Shown: positions 32,944-42,749 of the stretch, piece after piece
How positions within the stretch are numbered: position 1 is the first letter of the stretch
Layout: every line of letters starts with the position of its first letter
DNA from: Armatimonadota bacterium
GTDB taxonomy: Bacteria > Armatimonadota > Fimbriimonadia > Fimbriimonadales > Fimbriimonadaceae
Assembly (NCBI GenBank): GCA_018268255.1
Contig: JAFDWX010000008.1
Coordinates: forward strand, 277,269-341,268
Length of the DNA stretch: 64,000 nucleotides
Direction: 5' to 3'
Made by a program: the position numbers and the translations under genes
Notes under the pieces: generated by a model
The model's input: the letters and a program-made list of their open reading frames with translations, nothing else
Told to the model about the DNA's origin: nothing
Databases searched by the model: none

Positions 32944-33396
32944 TTACTTCTTGGAAGTTGTGGAGTCGCTGGGGACGTTATTACCTCCGCCTCCAACTTT
33001 GGCTGGACCCTCTGGTGGCAAAGCCATTCCGTCCGCTGGTCGAGTCGGGGCACCACCGCCAAATCCACCCGGTTGGCCGTTGAATCGACCCTGTGGAACC
33101 GGCAGTTGGGTCGTACCCACTACCTTCAAGTTAGATTCGTTTATTTTGATGACCTCGTTTCCTCGGAGAATAAAAAGATTGCCACCATCGGCAACCATCT
33201 GGGCACCACCGCCGCCCATCATCATTCCACCGCCCTGCATTCCGGGTGCCATGCCCGGACGCCCTGGGCCAGGCTGAGGTGGTGCTCCAGGGGCACTGTC
33301 AGGAGCCATGCCTTGCGCGAGCGATCGTACCGAGAATATGCCCACCATGCTGAGTAGCGCAAGCCCGGTCAGGGCCAAAGTCCATTGTCGTTTCAC
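32944..33396 (-). CDS. Secreted Gly/Pro/Met-rich small protein
   Basis: 150 residues. Signal peptide MKRQWTLALTGLALLSMVGI, likely cut near SLAQ. The mature part begins with low-complexity Ala/Pro/Gly then Met/Gly (MQGGGMMMGGGG, about 54-65), a short beta-like segment (GNLFILRGNEVIKINESNLK) that recalls WD/NHL-type or surface-layer fragments, then a Gly/Pro tail ending SKK. ATG at 33394-33396 with GGAGG about 8 nt upstream. Function unknown; a methionine-rich stretch can bind copper, which here is only a suggestion. Confidence 0.8.
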   Translation of the reverse strand: MKRQWTLALTGLALLSMVGIFSVRSLAQGMAPDSAPGAPPQPGPGRPGMAPGMQGGGMMMGGGGAQMVADGGNLFILRGNEVIKINESNLKVVGTTQLPVPQGRFNGQPGGFGGGAPTRPADGMALPPEGPAKVGGGGNNVPSDSTTSKK

Positions 33397-33415
33397 TGAA
33401 TACCTCCACGTGGCA

Positions 33416-33454
33416 GGGGGAATTACGCCCCCATATCGGGATAGACGCCCGATA
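33416..33454. other. Two tandem hairpins between DUF4434 and the small secreted protein
   Basis: TATCGGG (33434-33440) pairs with CCCGATA (33448-33454), and GGGGG (33416-33420) with CCCCC (33428-33432), each around a 7-nt loop. Together they fill much of the 86-bp gap between the minus-strand genes. No T-run, so a weak terminator or mRNA-end structure is the most likely role. Confidence 0.4.
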
Positions 33455-33482
33455 CTGCATTTTGATCAGCTTTGGACGAGAA

Positions 33483-34397
33483 TTATCTAGCTGTTGTGCA
33501 AAGTTCGTAATGCTGAGCGTATCGATTGAAAAGATTGTGCGCAGCCGGATAGCACGAATGGGGGGACATAAAGTGGGGGAATTCGAACGTGATGATTTTC
33601 TCAGCCACAGCGCTTGCCGTTTCCAGTTTGAATCTAAGGTAGCGCCAGTCCGCTGGTGGAAACTTGATCGGCATGTCTCGATCGAAGGACTCAAGGTTGG
33701 ACCAAATGCTCACGTTGTACCGTTTGCCAAGTTCACCGATCCCGGTGATGAATGTGGGGAGCTCCTGATAATGAACCTGCCCATCTTGAAAGGCACAGAT
33801 GTCAATCGTTTCGTGGGTCTCGGCAAAGATTCGATCCCAATGTTCAAAACTCTCGTCGAGTGTTAGGGCGTTCTCGCCCATTTGTTTTGCCCCCTGCGGA
33901 TACGGCGAGATCAGCACGGGGAGATTGCGTAAAGACTTGCAGTGGCCCCCGATGTGGTTAAACAACTCGATTATATGAGCATCGTTGCGGCCCGTTTCGT
34001 GGGAGAGATACCAGCCCTTGAAGCTTGGGTGATGGCCATACCGTTCGATGGCCTCATCCAAAAATGCCTTGTTGATTTCAACTTCTTTCCACCAATTGCG
34101 ACGCCACCAGTGGAAGCCTGAATCATAAGTGCCAAGAAATACGCTCAACCCGTACTCATCAGCAAGCGAGTAGAACATCTCGCCCAGGTCCTCATAAATC
34201 GGGAGAAGATTTGGAAGGCTGCGAGCGGGGAAGATGCATTTGTTTTGGTAGCCCGCTCGGATGATGATGACTGTGTCGATTCCAATCGATTGATAGAGGG
34301 CGAATTCCTTGCGCCAATCCAACTCAGACCAGTTTTGGCTGGGAATATCGTGCGTTATCTCGTCCAGAAAGGTCCCACTGATAGGAAGCGACTTCAT
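33483..34397 (-). CDS. DUF4434 family protein (glycosidase-like TIM barrel)
   Basis: 304 residues with no signal peptide. Features of DUF4434: an N-terminal GTFLDEITHDIPSQNW, WRKEFALYQSIGIDTVIIIR, YDSGFHWWRRNWWKE, then FKGWYLSHETGRND with a glutamate where clan GH-A glycosidases place the acid/base residue, and DICAFQDGQVHY. The fold is likely an (alpha/beta)8 barrel. The lack of a secretion signal is unusual for this family, which is mostly extracytoplasmic. ATG at 34395-34397. It lies 45 bp after the metal-ATPase gene, on the same strand. Substrate unknown. Confidence 0.85.
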   Translation of the reverse strand: MKSLPISGTFLDEITHDIPSQNWSELDWRKEFALYQSIGIDTVIIIRAGYQNKCIFPARSLPNLLPIYEDLGEMFYSLADEYGLSVFLGTYDSGFHWWRRNWWKEVEINKAFLDEAIERYGHHPSFKGWYLSHETGRNDAHIIELFNHIGGHCKSLRNLPVLISPYPQGAKQMGENALTLDESFEHWDRIFAETHETIDICAFQDGQVHYQELPTFITGIGELGKRYNVSIWSNLESFDRDMPIKFPPADWRYLRFKLETASAVAEKIITFEFPHFMSPHSCYPAAHNLFNRYAQHYELCTTAR

Positions 34398-34442
34398 TTT
34401 CCTGCCCAGTTTAATATGTATAGACAGGAGATTGCCCAGGCA

Positions 34443-36464
34443 TTATTGTCCGGGTCCCCGCAAAAGCCTCAGTCCGTTGAGGATTACAAGCACGGTTGAA
34501 CCTTCGTGGCCAACCACGGCAAGCGGCAACGGCATCTCTTTGCTTATCTGCGCGAGGAATGGCATCTTGCCCCAGAAAAAGGAGAGGATCGTTAGAGTGA
34601 GGATCATTCCCGCCGCGAACAGCAGATTGGCTCGAATGACTCGGTTGGCCATCTTTCCCAGCCGGATTAGCTCTGGAATTCGCTCAATACGATCCTGGAT
34701 CAGGACAACATCCGCTGCCTTCAGCGCGACCTCGCTGCCTAACCCTCCCATGGCGATGCCAACGCGCGCCAACGCCAATGCAGGAGCGTCGTTGACTCCA
34801 TCTCCCACCATCATCACGCTTCTGCCTTCCTGATTCCAAGCCTCGATGATTCCGCTTTTGTCTTGGGGCATCAGATGAGCCTTGACCTCATCCACGCCAA
34901 CCTCCGCAGCAATGGCCTTTGCAGTCGATTCGTTGTCTCCGGTTAGCATGGCGATCTTCTTCACACCAGCTCGATGAAGTGCCGCAACGAATTCTTTGGC
35001 GGATTCGCGCGGAGCATCCTGCATCCCAAAGCAGGCCCACCGGTTGCCGTACTTCATCAATACGCTTGTCAGGCCTCGGCTCTGCATCTCCTCGACATGC
35101 TCTCTGAAGTTGATCGGTAAGGCATCGCTTGGATCCTCGAAAAACTTCGTCTGACCAATTTTGACCTCGGTCTCGTCGACCTTGGCCACGACTCCGTAGC
35201 CTGGAACACCTTTGTGTTCCTCCGCGTGCGGGATCTCGACTTCATGCGATCTGGCGGCGGCAACAATCGCTTCTGCAATGGGATGCGTGCTAAACAACTC
35301 TGCTGTGGCAGCATAGCGGAGCGCTTCTTGGGCCAGCCCTGTTAAAGTATCCCCTCGGTGCCAGCACTTGATGTTCTCACACGTCTCGCAGTTCCTGGCA
35401 CAGCCCAATGTGGACACGCCGCCTGGACTTGGTGTGCCGCTCTCGGAGGTCTCAGGCACTTGTGCACAAAGACAAATTTCAACCACCATCGGTCGACCGA
35501 CGGTCAGGGTTCCCGTCTTGTCGAGAGCGATCGTGTCCACGTTGCCTGCAGCCTCGATGAACTCGCCTCCTCGGACTAGGATTCCGCGTCTGGCAGCAAA
35601 GGCAAGAGCACTCAACGTGCTTGCGGGAGTGCTGATGACCAGCGCACATGGACTCAGGGCAACCAACAGGATCAGGGCTGAATACAGTGCGGAGCCCATC
35701 TCCTGGCCCAGGATCAGACGGACGACGAGAACCAGGGCAAATGCACCCAGGACGAACAAAGTGTAGCGCTGCCCAAACCAATCGCTAATTCGCTGACCGC
35801 TGGCCTTGCTGTCTTGAGCCTCTTGCACCAGGTTGACGACCTTGTCTAAAGTCGTGTCTCCAGGAGCCGCGGTGACCCGCAGAACCATCATGGAGTCCTG
35901 ATTCATGGTGCCGGCCATGACTCGTGAGCCAGCTTGGAGGTCCACGGGGCGCGATTCGCCAGTCATTGCGGATTCGTCAATTCTCGCTGAGGTTTCCAGT
36001 TCGCCATCGGACGGGATGATTTCGAAGGGCAAGACCCGGACACGATCACCGACTGCCAACTGGGATGCAGCGACCTCTTCATCTTGATCCGAGGAAATAC
36101 GCAGGGCCTTTTCCGGCTTTAGCTTCATCAGTGAAGCAATTGCGGACTCAGTTTTAGAAAGGCTCATCGCCTCCAACGTGTGAGAAAGGCTAAACAGGAA
36201 GAGCAACGCTGCCGCATCGCTGATATGGCCCACCACGATGGAACCGACTGCCGCCAACACCATCAGAAGATTGACATCGATGCTCTTCTCACTGAGCGAT
36301 TCCCAGGCTTCGATGAGGGCGAAATATCCGCCGCATGCGACGGCCAGGTACCCCACCCATACAGGCACGCCCGGAAGGATGCTGATGATGAAGAAGATTC
36401 CGCAACCGATCGTGAGAAGCGCTTCAGGATCCTGGTACCAACGGCGCTTGTGTCCTGCCATCAA
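34443..36464 (-). CDS. P1B-4-type heavy-metal P-type ATPase with Cys-rich insert
   Basis: 673-residue metal-exporting ATPase of the inner membrane. Core motifs: TGES (about 169), SPCAL in the transport helix, DKTGTLTVG (phosphorylated Asp about 313), HP locus (STHPIAEA), TGDN and VGDGVNDAPALA. SPC plus a late HEGSTVLVILNGLRLL is the signature of the P1B-4 subgroup (CoaT/CtpD type: Co, Fe, Zn). It has no N-terminal metal-binding domain. Between the DKTG motif and the nucleotide domain it carries an insert with seven cysteines and a histidine (CLCAQ, CARNCETCENIKCWH; about 330-370) that could bind metal. Start at the double Met at 36464/36461. Confidence 0.93.
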   Translation of the reverse strand: MMAGHKRRWYQDPEALLTIGCGIFFIISILPGVPVWVGYLAVACGGYFALIEAWESLSEKSIDVNLLMVLAAVGSIVVGHISDAAALLFLFSLSHTLEAMSLSKTESAIASLMKLKPEKALRISSDQDEEVAASQLAVGDRVRVLPFEIIPSDGELETSARIDESAMTGESRPVDLQAGSRVMAGTMNQDSMMVLRVTAAPGDTTLDKVVNLVQEAQDSKASGQRISDWFGQRYTLFVLGAFALVLVVRLILGQEMGSALYSALILLVALSPCALVISTPASTLSALAFAARRGILVRGGEFIEAAGNVDTIALDKTGTLTVGRPMVVEICLCAQVPETSESGTPSPGGVSTLGCARNCETCENIKCWHRGDTLTGLAQEALRYAATAELFSTHPIAEAIVAAARSHEVEIPHAEEHKGVPGYGVVAKVDETEVKIGQTKFFEDPSDALPINFREHVEEMQSRGLTSVLMKYGNRWACFGMQDAPRESAKEFVAALHRAGVKKIAMLTGDNESTAKAIAAEVGVDEVKAHLMPQDKSGIIEAWNQEGRSVMMVGDGVNDAPALALARVGIAMGGLGSEVALKAADVVLIQDRIERIPELIRLGKMANRVIRANLLFAAGMILTLTILSFFWGKMPFLAQISKEMPLPLAVVGHEGSTVLVILNGLRLLRGPGQ

Positions 36465-36481
36465 TAACTTAGGATACTAGA

Positions 36482-36536
36482 TTGGCTTCGACAGATTCGA
36501 ATAGAACTTGAATTTGCCGAAGCCAAACAGTTGGGC
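36482..36536. other. 9-bp inverted repeat between the RND and metal-ATPase genes
   Basis: TTGGCTTCG (36482-36490) is the exact complement of CGAAGCCAA (36528-36536), 37 bp apart, with a small palindrome (ATTCGAAT) inside. It fills the 72-bp gap that begins at the RND stop. It could end the efflux transcript (no T-run) or be an operator for the ATPase. Confidence 0.35.
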
Positions 36537-39500
36537 CTACGCCGGGGAAGGCGTTGAACCGTCGTCGGGATTCTCGAACTCGTGCGCCCACTCTTCCCGG
36601 TGTCTCTTCGAAATCAGCATCGAGAGGTCATCGAAAATTGTGTAGGAGCAAGGAATCACGAGGAGTGTGAGCATGGTGGACAGAGCCACGCCGCCGATAA
36701 TGATGATTCCAATGGTCTCCCGGAACTCCGATCCGCGGCCTATTGCAAGTGCTACCGGCAAGTTGCCGATGATCACCGCAAGGGTCGTCATCATGATGGG
36801 TCGAAGACGGGTTGGACCAGCTTCAACCAGCGCATCGAACCGCTTTTTGCCTCTGTGGCGCAAAGTGTTCGTGTAGTCGACCAAGAGGATCGCGTTCTTA
36901 CCAACCAATCCGACCAGCGCAATGATGCCGATAAAGCCCACGATATTGAGGTTCTTATCGGTCAAGATCAGCGCCAGGAGCGCACCAACCAAAGCTTGCG
37001 GCTGGGCCAACTGGACAATGAACGGATAGAGGAGGTTGTTATACAGTGCGGCGAGGAGCATGTAAACGAGGACAAGACCTGTCAACAGCGCGCCAAAGAG
37101 ATATTGACTCTCTCGCGCCTGCACGTCAGCTTGCCCAAGGTTCTTACGCTGAACTCCTGCGGGAATCAGCTTCTCGCGTTCCAACCAGTTATCGATTTCC
37201 ACCTGCTTGTTACCGGCGGCGAGGCCCGGAAGCAACTCAGCGGTAACTCGGATTTCCTCGATACGGTTTCGGCGGTCGATTTTGTCGAGAGCGAATCCAT
37301 TTTGGAGTGATGCGACGCTTGACAGGAGAATCGGATTCCCCTGGCTGAACCGGATCGGTACCGATCCGACCAGATCGGGATTATTGCGATCCTCAAGATC
37401 CATCATCACCCGAATGTCGTATTCATTGCCGCGGATTCGCAGCTTTGTATCCGTATTGCCTTCGTAGAGCGTCCTGAGCGCGCTGGCGAGTTCCGCGGTC
37501 GTGACGCCTGCATCGCCCATCTGGACTCGATCTGGGATGGCGCGAAGCTCCGGCTTGCCCGCTTTGGAACTGATATCGGGCAAGATAACGCCCTCGACGG
37601 CTCCACTGGCAAGGCCGTCACGGATTTTGGTGACGGTATTGATCAGCAGTTGCCGGTCATCGCTCTGGAAGGACATCTGGATCGGGGAACCGAAGCCTTG
37701 GGACTGGCCGACGCTGACGATCAGCTGTGCTCCTGGAATTCGGCCCAGCTTTTGGATCATGTCAGCGACGACCGCTGTGTCGCGTTGCGAGCGAACGCGC
37801 TCCGAGTGCTTTTTCCAGAATTGCAGCGTGTCCAAGAAGGCTGCGCGCTCATACAACGTGCCCGTAACCTGGGCATAGTTTGTTCCGGTATCGGCTGCGC
37901 TGAAACCGCCGCCTTTCGAACCGACTCGGCTGACGGTGTACTTAACGTCGGGGTGATCCATCACCTTCTTCTCGACTTCCTTCACCACGTTTTCAGTCGC
38001 CGAGAGGCTTGCACCTGGTGGTAGCTGAATGGAAATCTGTACCTGGCCGCTATCTGATTCGGGGAAAAATTGGAATCCGAATAATGCTGAACCTTTGTAT
38101 TGTCCATACAAAAATCCAATGCTTGCGACGACAGGGAAGTAGAGCCCAAAGAGCAACCCGGCCATCAGGAACTTGATGAATCCATGGCCGCGGAACAGAT
38201 TGATGAGGCCGACAATCAAGCCGATTGCCAACGAGATCACGACCATCGGGATACCCGAGCTAAATGCGGCGCCGATGTTTGGAGCACTGCCTCCGAAGAG
38301 AGCCACGAACACGCCGATGAGAACTACGAAGCCCGTGATAAAGACAAACCAGCGGTGGGCCAGGGCCCATCGCAACGCCCGCCCGTAGTGAGCTTCGAGT
38401 CCGGCAAACCGCTTATCAAACCACTGGGCAAACCCACCCTTAGGATGCTCCATGTCCTCGCCAGCACGATACCAACGGGCGGCGAGTAGAGGAGTGATGG
38501 TGAACGAAACGAACAGTGAAAGCGTGACAGCTATCGCGAATCCAAATCCAAGGGGCTTGAAGAACTGGCCCACAATGCCACCCATCAAGCCGACCGGGAT
38601 AAACACCACGACGTCCGCCAAGGTGATGGAAATCGCAGCCAAGCCGATTTCGGAGCGTCCGTTAATCGCTGCTTCCATCGGTTCCTCGCCATGGCTCAGG
38701 TGCCGATAGATGTTCTCCAAAACGACGATGGCATCGTCCACCAACACACCGACTGCCAGCGACAGGGCAAGCATCGAAAGGTTATTGATGGTGAATCCAA
38801 ACAGCCTCATGAAAATGAGGGTCGCAAAAAGACAAATCGGGATCGCGATGCCAACGATCATCGTTCCACGGAAGTTGTGGAGAAAGACGTAGACGATGAC
38901 CGTGACCAGAAAAATGCCGAAGAACAGCGCGATGCCAAGGTCCAAAAGCGACTCTGAAATCTGGGTCGAAGAGTCGAAAGTCTCGACAAACGAGATCCCA
39001 AATTCCGCTTCGACCTGCTTGGTCAGGACATCGGCCCTTTGAGAGATTTCAATCGCGTTGCCTTCTTTCGACTTTTGGACAGAGAGGATTACCGAATCCG
39101 AACCGTTCAATCGGCTATTGGATCGGCGTTCGCTGATCGTGTCCACGACCGTCGCAATATCCTTGAGGCGGACGGAAATTGCTTTTGAGCCTTGGCGAGT
39201 TTGGTCCTGGATGTTGATGATGGTCTCGCCAACATCCTTTGCTGTGGCATATTCGCCCAACACTCGAACACTGGTTTCAGCATTTCCGGTTACGATCCGT
39301 CCGGCAGGAACATTGAAACTGGCGGCAGATATGGCTTGCTGAATTTCGAGAATGCCGACTCCATAAGCCATGAGCCGATCTTTGCGAATCCGCACCTGAA
39401 TCTCACGGAGGTCGCCACCGCTGACGTTGACGTTCGCCACACCGTTGATCTGCCCGAAACGGTCTTTAACCTTCTGATCCATCAGATCTCGCAGCTGTGC

Positions 39501-39950
39501 GGCCGAAAGGGTCTTGCTGCTCACTGCATAGGTGAGGATCGGAGCGGAAGAAGTGTCTTGCTTGGAGACAATTGGCTTCTCAGCTTCACGCGGCAGCACG
39601 CCCACTACCGTATCGACCTTGGAGCGAACGTCGTTCAGTGCCACGTCCATGTTGATGCCGATCTCAAATTGGAGGACAACGGACGAGACACCCTCTTGCG
39701 AGGTTGAAGTGGCTTCCAGCAGACCGTTGACCCCTGAAATTGCGTCTTCGATCTTCCTGGAAATTTGTGAGTTGATTTCGTCCGGCCCAGCACCGGGGTA
39801 GACCGTTACAATCGTGATAAATCCAAATTGAACGTCTGGATTCAACTCCTTCCGCATGCCCTGGTAGCCCCAGACACCGCCCAGCAGGCATAGGGCGATG
39901 AGCATGAACATGAAGATGGGCCGCGACAGCGCAAGACGTGTTAGGCCCAT
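36537..39950 (-). CDS. RND-family efflux transporter (AcrB/HAE1-like)
   Basis: 1137-residue inner-membrane proton-driven pump that works with the adaptor and TolC protein encoded upstream. Seen: N-terminal helix and ISRKIEDAISGVNGLLEATS-like porter start; the paired proton-relay aspartates in VGVLVDDAIVVLENI (TM4 region, about 415); the second half starting with YMLLAALYNNLLYPF, then VGLVGKNAILLVDYTN (lysine of TM10) and RLRPIMMTTLAVIIGNLPVA. It is about 100 residues longer than AcrB because of an extra hydrophobic segment at about 540-620. Stop-to-start gap to the adaptor is 1 bp. Drug or metal substrate unknown; the HAE1-like DD pair argues against a pure metal (HME) pump. Confidence 0.95.
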   Translation of the reverse strand: MGLTRLALSRPIFMFMLIALCLLGGVWGYQGMRKELNPDVQFGFITIVTVYPGAGPDEINSQISRKIEDAISGVNGLLEATSTSQEGVSSVVLQFEIGINMDVALNDVRSKVDTVVGVLPREAEKPIVSKQDTSSAPILTYAVSSKTLSAAQLRDLMDQKVKDRFGQINGVANVNVSGGDLREIQVRIRKDRLMAYGVGILEIQQAISAASFNVPAGRIVTGNAETSVRVLGEYATAKDVGETIINIQDQTRQGSKAISVRLKDIATVVDTISERRSNSRLNGSDSVILSVQKSKEGNAIEISQRADVLTKQVEAEFGISFVETFDSSTQISESLLDLGIALFFGIFLVTVIVYVFLHNFRGTMIVGIAIPICLFATLIFMRLFGFTINNLSMLALSLAVGVLVDDAIVVLENIYRHLSHGEEPMEAAINGRSEIGLAAISITLADVVVFIPVGLMGGIVGQFFKPLGFGFAIAVTLSLFVSFTITPLLAARWYRAGEDMEHPKGGFAQWFDKRFAGLEAHYGRALRWALAHRWFVFITGFVVLIGVFVALFGGSAPNIGAAFSSGIPMVVISLAIGLIVGLINLFRGHGFIKFLMAGLLFGLYFPVVASIGFLYGQYKGSALFGFQFFPESDSGQVQISIQLPPGASLSATENVVKEVEKKVMDHPDVKYTVSRVGSKGGGFSAADTGTNYAQVTGTLYERAAFLDTLQFWKKHSERVRSQRDTAVVADMIQKLGRIPGAQLIVSVGQSQGFGSPIQMSFQSDDRQLLINTVTKIRDGLASGAVEGVILPDISSKAGKPELRAIPDRVQMGDAGVTTAELASALRTLYEGNTDTKLRIRGNEYDIRVMMDLEDRNNPDLVGSVPIRFSQGNPILLSSVASLQNGFALDKIDRRNRIEEIRVTAELLPGLAAGNKQVEIDNWLEREKLIPAGVQRKNLGQADVQARESQYLFGALLTGLVLVYMLLAALYNNLLYPFIVQLAQPQALVGALLALILTDKNLNIVGFIGIIALVGLVGKNAILLVDYTNTLRHRGKKRFDALVEAGPTRLRPIMMTTLAVIIGNLPVALAIGRGSEFRETIGIIIIGGVALSTMLTLLVIPCSYTIFDDLSMLISKRHREEWAHEFENPDDGSTPSPA

Positions 39951-39951
39951 T

Positions 39952-41454
39952 TCAGTTTCCTGTTGCTCCTGGTTGCGTTGGGTTCGATGGGGAAGTCGGT
40001 TCGGAAGGTTTCGCAGCCGATGATTGAATTTTTATCTTGGCTCCATTGGCCAACTTATCTTGTCCACGAACAACAATTTGCATGCCCTCCGGCAAACCAT
40101 CGATACGAGTAAAGCCTCCCTGTTCACCCAAGACCTTGATCGTGTGAACCACTGCTTTGGTACCGGCTGCCTCAAAGACTGTCGCTCCTTCGGTACCCCG
40201 GATAACGGTTGCCGTCGGCACGACCAGAGCATCTTCGATTTTGTCGACATCGAGATAGCCTCGGGCAAACATTCCCGGTCTCAGTTCTCCGGTCTCGCCT
40301 TCCAAAACCACGCGGACCTTGAAGATTCGTCCCACATTCGCGCCGACAGGACTGATCCCCGCAACTCGGCCCGCAAACTCTCGATCAACCGAGGTGACTT
40401 TTACGCCGATGGGCATACCGGGTTGCACCTGGCTAATTTGAGCTTCTGGCACCTGACCTTCAAAATAGACCGAACCTCGGCTGACGACTCTTGCAACGGG
40501 TGTGCCTGGAGCGACATAGGTGCCGGCCTGCAGAGGTGTCCCGGAAACGTTACCGCTGAACGGAGACCTAATGGTCGCGTCATCGATGGCCTGTCTCGCA
40601 AGAGCCACGCTCTCTTCCGCAGACTCGACACTCGCACGCGCGGATTCAACGCGCAACTGAAATTGCACATCAAGGTTCTGGTTGGAGCGTGCGATGCGGA
40701 CCTGCTCTTGGGCAGCAGCGACCTGCTGTCTTGCCGCAGCAATATCCTCTGATCGTGCTCCATTTTGGAGGATACGCTCGGCTTCCAATGCGCTTTCGTA
40801 TTGGCTGAGTGCTGCACGGTAGGCATTGCGAGTCTGATCTGCGGCAGATTGGGAAATCGCGCCCTGCCGAAGGAGTTCGTCGTTCCGCTCCATTTCCCGT
40901 CTGGCCGTTTCCATGTTGCTCCTTGCCGAATCAACCTGGGCGGTTGCCTGTCGACGTTCTTCATCCCGAGCACCTTTCAAGAGCTTTTCGAGAGATGCCT
41001 GAGCAATATTCAGCTGTGCTTGAGCAGAAGCCACCGAGGCCTTAGTTCGAACCGGACCCTGCTTGAGATCTGCGAGCGCTTGATTATATTGAGATCGAGC
41101 AGAACTTGCAGCAGCTTGAGCTTGTCGCAGTCGGCGCAGTGCATCGCCGGTCTCTTGCCGCGCGATGACCTGGCCGGCCGAGACAGCATCGCCATCTTTG
41201 ACGTAAACGGCTGTGATCCTGCCCGCCACCTTGGCACCAACTTGTGAGTCATCGCCGGTTTGGAGGCTTCCAGTGATCTCGATCTGCGTTGAAAATGGAC
41301 GAGACTCGACGGGGACGACCTCGACTGCAATCGAATCATCGGCGATGAGCTCAGCAGTTCGCTTTGCTGATTTTTGGGCCTCGCGGTTGACACACCCTGT
41401 AACGAGCAGCAACGCCAAAGCGAGAATCGAGAACGCTGAAAGCCGTATTTTCAC
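39952..41454 (-). CDS. RND efflux periplasmic adaptor (membrane fusion lipoprotein)
   Basis: 500 residues. Lipoprotein signal with lipobox LLVTGC (Cys about 21) anchors it to the inner membrane. Then come a lipoyl half-motif (GRITAVYVKDGDAVSAGQVI), a very long coiled-coil hairpin (about 105-290, rich in Ala, Gln, Arg and Glu), the second lipoyl half (IRSPFSGNVSGTPLQAGTYV), a beta-barrel (GMPIGVKVTSVDREFAGRVA) and a membrane-proximal domain. Ends in a Ser/Pro/Thr-rich tail. The hairpin is longer than in AcrA, implying a tall periplasmic tunnel. Overlaps the TolC gene by 4 bp. Confidence 0.94.
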   Translation of the reverse strand: MKIRLSAFSILALALLLVTGCVNREAQKSAKRTAELIADDSIAVEVVPVESRPFSTQIEITGSLQTGDDSQVGAKVAGRITAVYVKDGDAVSAGQVIARQETGDALRRLRQAQAAASSARSQYNQALADLKQGPVRTKASVASAQAQLNIAQASLEKLLKGARDEERRQATAQVDSARSNMETARREMERNDELLRQGAISQSAADQTRNAYRAALSQYESALEAERILQNGARSEDIAAARQQVAAAQEQVRIARSNQNLDVQFQLRVESARASVESAEESVALARQAIDDATIRSPFSGNVSGTPLQAGTYVAPGTPVARVVSRGSVYFEGQVPEAQISQVQPGMPIGVKVTSVDREFAGRVAGISPVGANVGRIFKVRVVLEGETGELRPGMFARGYLDVDKIEDALVVPTATVIRGTEGATVFEAAGTKAVVHTIKVLGEQGGFTRIDGLPEGMQIVVRGQDKLANGAKIKIQSSAAKPSEPTSPSNPTQPGATGN

Positions 41455-42749
41455 TGATTGTCTCCGGGAGTGGTGGGTAGCGCATCTGTTCCGACTGCAA
41501 GCTGGAGATCAGCAAGAGCCGTCAAAAGTGCGAATCGAGCATTTGCCTGGGCGGCTTGGGCTCGAGTGACATTTTCCTGGGCCGTGGTTACATCGAGTGT
41601 GATTCCGCGACCGTTTTCGAATAGGAGGGTAGCGAGGCGATAGGCTTCTTCTGTCTCGGCGACCTGCTTATCTGCGTAAGCAAGCTGCTCTTGGGCGTTT
41701 TGGAATGCCAGAATCGCCCTTCGGACCTGAAGGCTCACGCCCAGGCGTGTTTGTTCGACCTGGATTCCAACTTGCTTTCGATCGAGCTCAAGCTGCCGAA
41801 TTCGCTCCTTAGTGACGCCTGAATCTGAAATGAGCCACGTCAATTGGAGCTGGCCAACAACCTGATTTTCCCGCTGGAACGGGGTCGCATCGATGACTCG
41901 GTTGTAGGAAACTCCCACGTTCAGTTGCGGTGCCAAGTCTCTGCTTGTGTACCGTTTGTTTTCCTCGATGGCCTTTTGGGAAGCTTCGAGTGCTTTGATT
42001 TCTGGCCGATTCTGGTAACCGAGTTCTTCGAGCTGCTCCGGTGAACCGGGGATGGCAGGCTGAGAGAAAGTCCTTTCAACGTCGAATGGGGTGTTGATCG
42101 GGCGCGCCAACAGGTTGTTCAAGGATTGCTTACTCAGCGTCAACGCGTTTTGGGCTGAAGCAAGAGCGCTTTGCGCTTGAGTGAGGGCGGTTTGGAGTCG
42201 GAGGACATCGTAGTGGGCCAGTCGACCCTGTTCTTCGAACAACAGAGCGTTCTTGAGACGGTCCTCGGCGTTCTTTACCGATTGCTGCTGGACGGCGACG
42301 TTCCAATTCGCCAGGACCACATTGTAGTAGCTCATGCGAACCTGGTTGCGTACGTTGTTGCTTTGAGTTCTTAGAGTTTGTTCGGCCGCGATTTTGTTGT
42401 ATCGGGCAGCCCCGATGGCATTTCGGATGTAGCCTCCTAGGTCGATTGGAAATCCAACGGTGAGTCCCAGGGTCTTGCTATCAGCATTGCCCCCGAAAGC
42501 GTTGCTCGGCTCAAATCGCTGATAGGTGGCAGAGGTCGAAACTCTTGGCCCCAGCGAGGATGTTGCGGCCCTTAGGGCACTTTCGGCTTTGGAAACACTC
42601 GTTTCCTGTATTCGTACGACAAACGCGTTGCGAGCGGCGATGCTCAGAGCATCGTCTAGACGCAACACTTGGTCGCCGGTTTCGGGAGTCGGCCCTGTGG
42701 GCACCTGCAAGACGGCTTGCATCCAAAAAGCCACGACGAGAGGGTTCAT
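41451..42749 (-). CDS. TolC-family outer-membrane efflux protein
   Basis: 432 residues with a short signal-like N-terminus (MNPLVVAFWMQAVLQ). Two repeated halves each contain long helices and short beta-strands: LRLDDALSIAARNAFVVRIQ opens the first and ENKRYTSRDLAPQLNVGVSY marks the second half; SYYNVVLANWNVAVQQQ and EEAYRLATLLFENGRG are typical. Forms the trimeric outer-membrane duct for the adaptor and RND pump that follow. Overlaps both neighbours by 4 bp (ATGA type), evidence for a tightly coupled operon. Confidence 0.93.
   Translation of the reverse strand: MNPLVVAFWMQAVLQVPTGPTPETGDQVLRLDDALSIAARNAFVVRIQETSVSKAESALRAATSSLGPRVSTSATYQRFEPSNAFGGNADSKTLGLTVGFPIDLGGYIRNAIGAARYNKIAAEQTLRTQSNNVRNQVRMSYYNVVLANWNVAVQQQSVKNAEDRLKNALLFEEQGRLAHYDVLRLQTALTQAQSALASAQNALTLSKQSLNNLLARPINTPFDVERTFSQPAIPGSPEQLEELGYQNRPEIKALEASQKAIEENKRYTSRDLAPQLNVGVSYNRVIDATPFQRENQVVGQLQLTWLISDSGVTKERIRQLELDRKQVGIQVEQTRLGVSLQVRRAILAFQNAQEQLAYADKQVAETEEAYRLATLLFENGRGITLDVTTAQENVTRAQAAQANARFALLTALADLQLAVGTDALPTTPGDNQ

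Noticed and set aside
32785-33357. Plus-strand frames opposite the Gly/Pro/Met-rich protein
   Set aside because: They are mirror readings of a low-complexity Gly/Pro region; the minus frame has the signal peptide and a ribosome-binding site.
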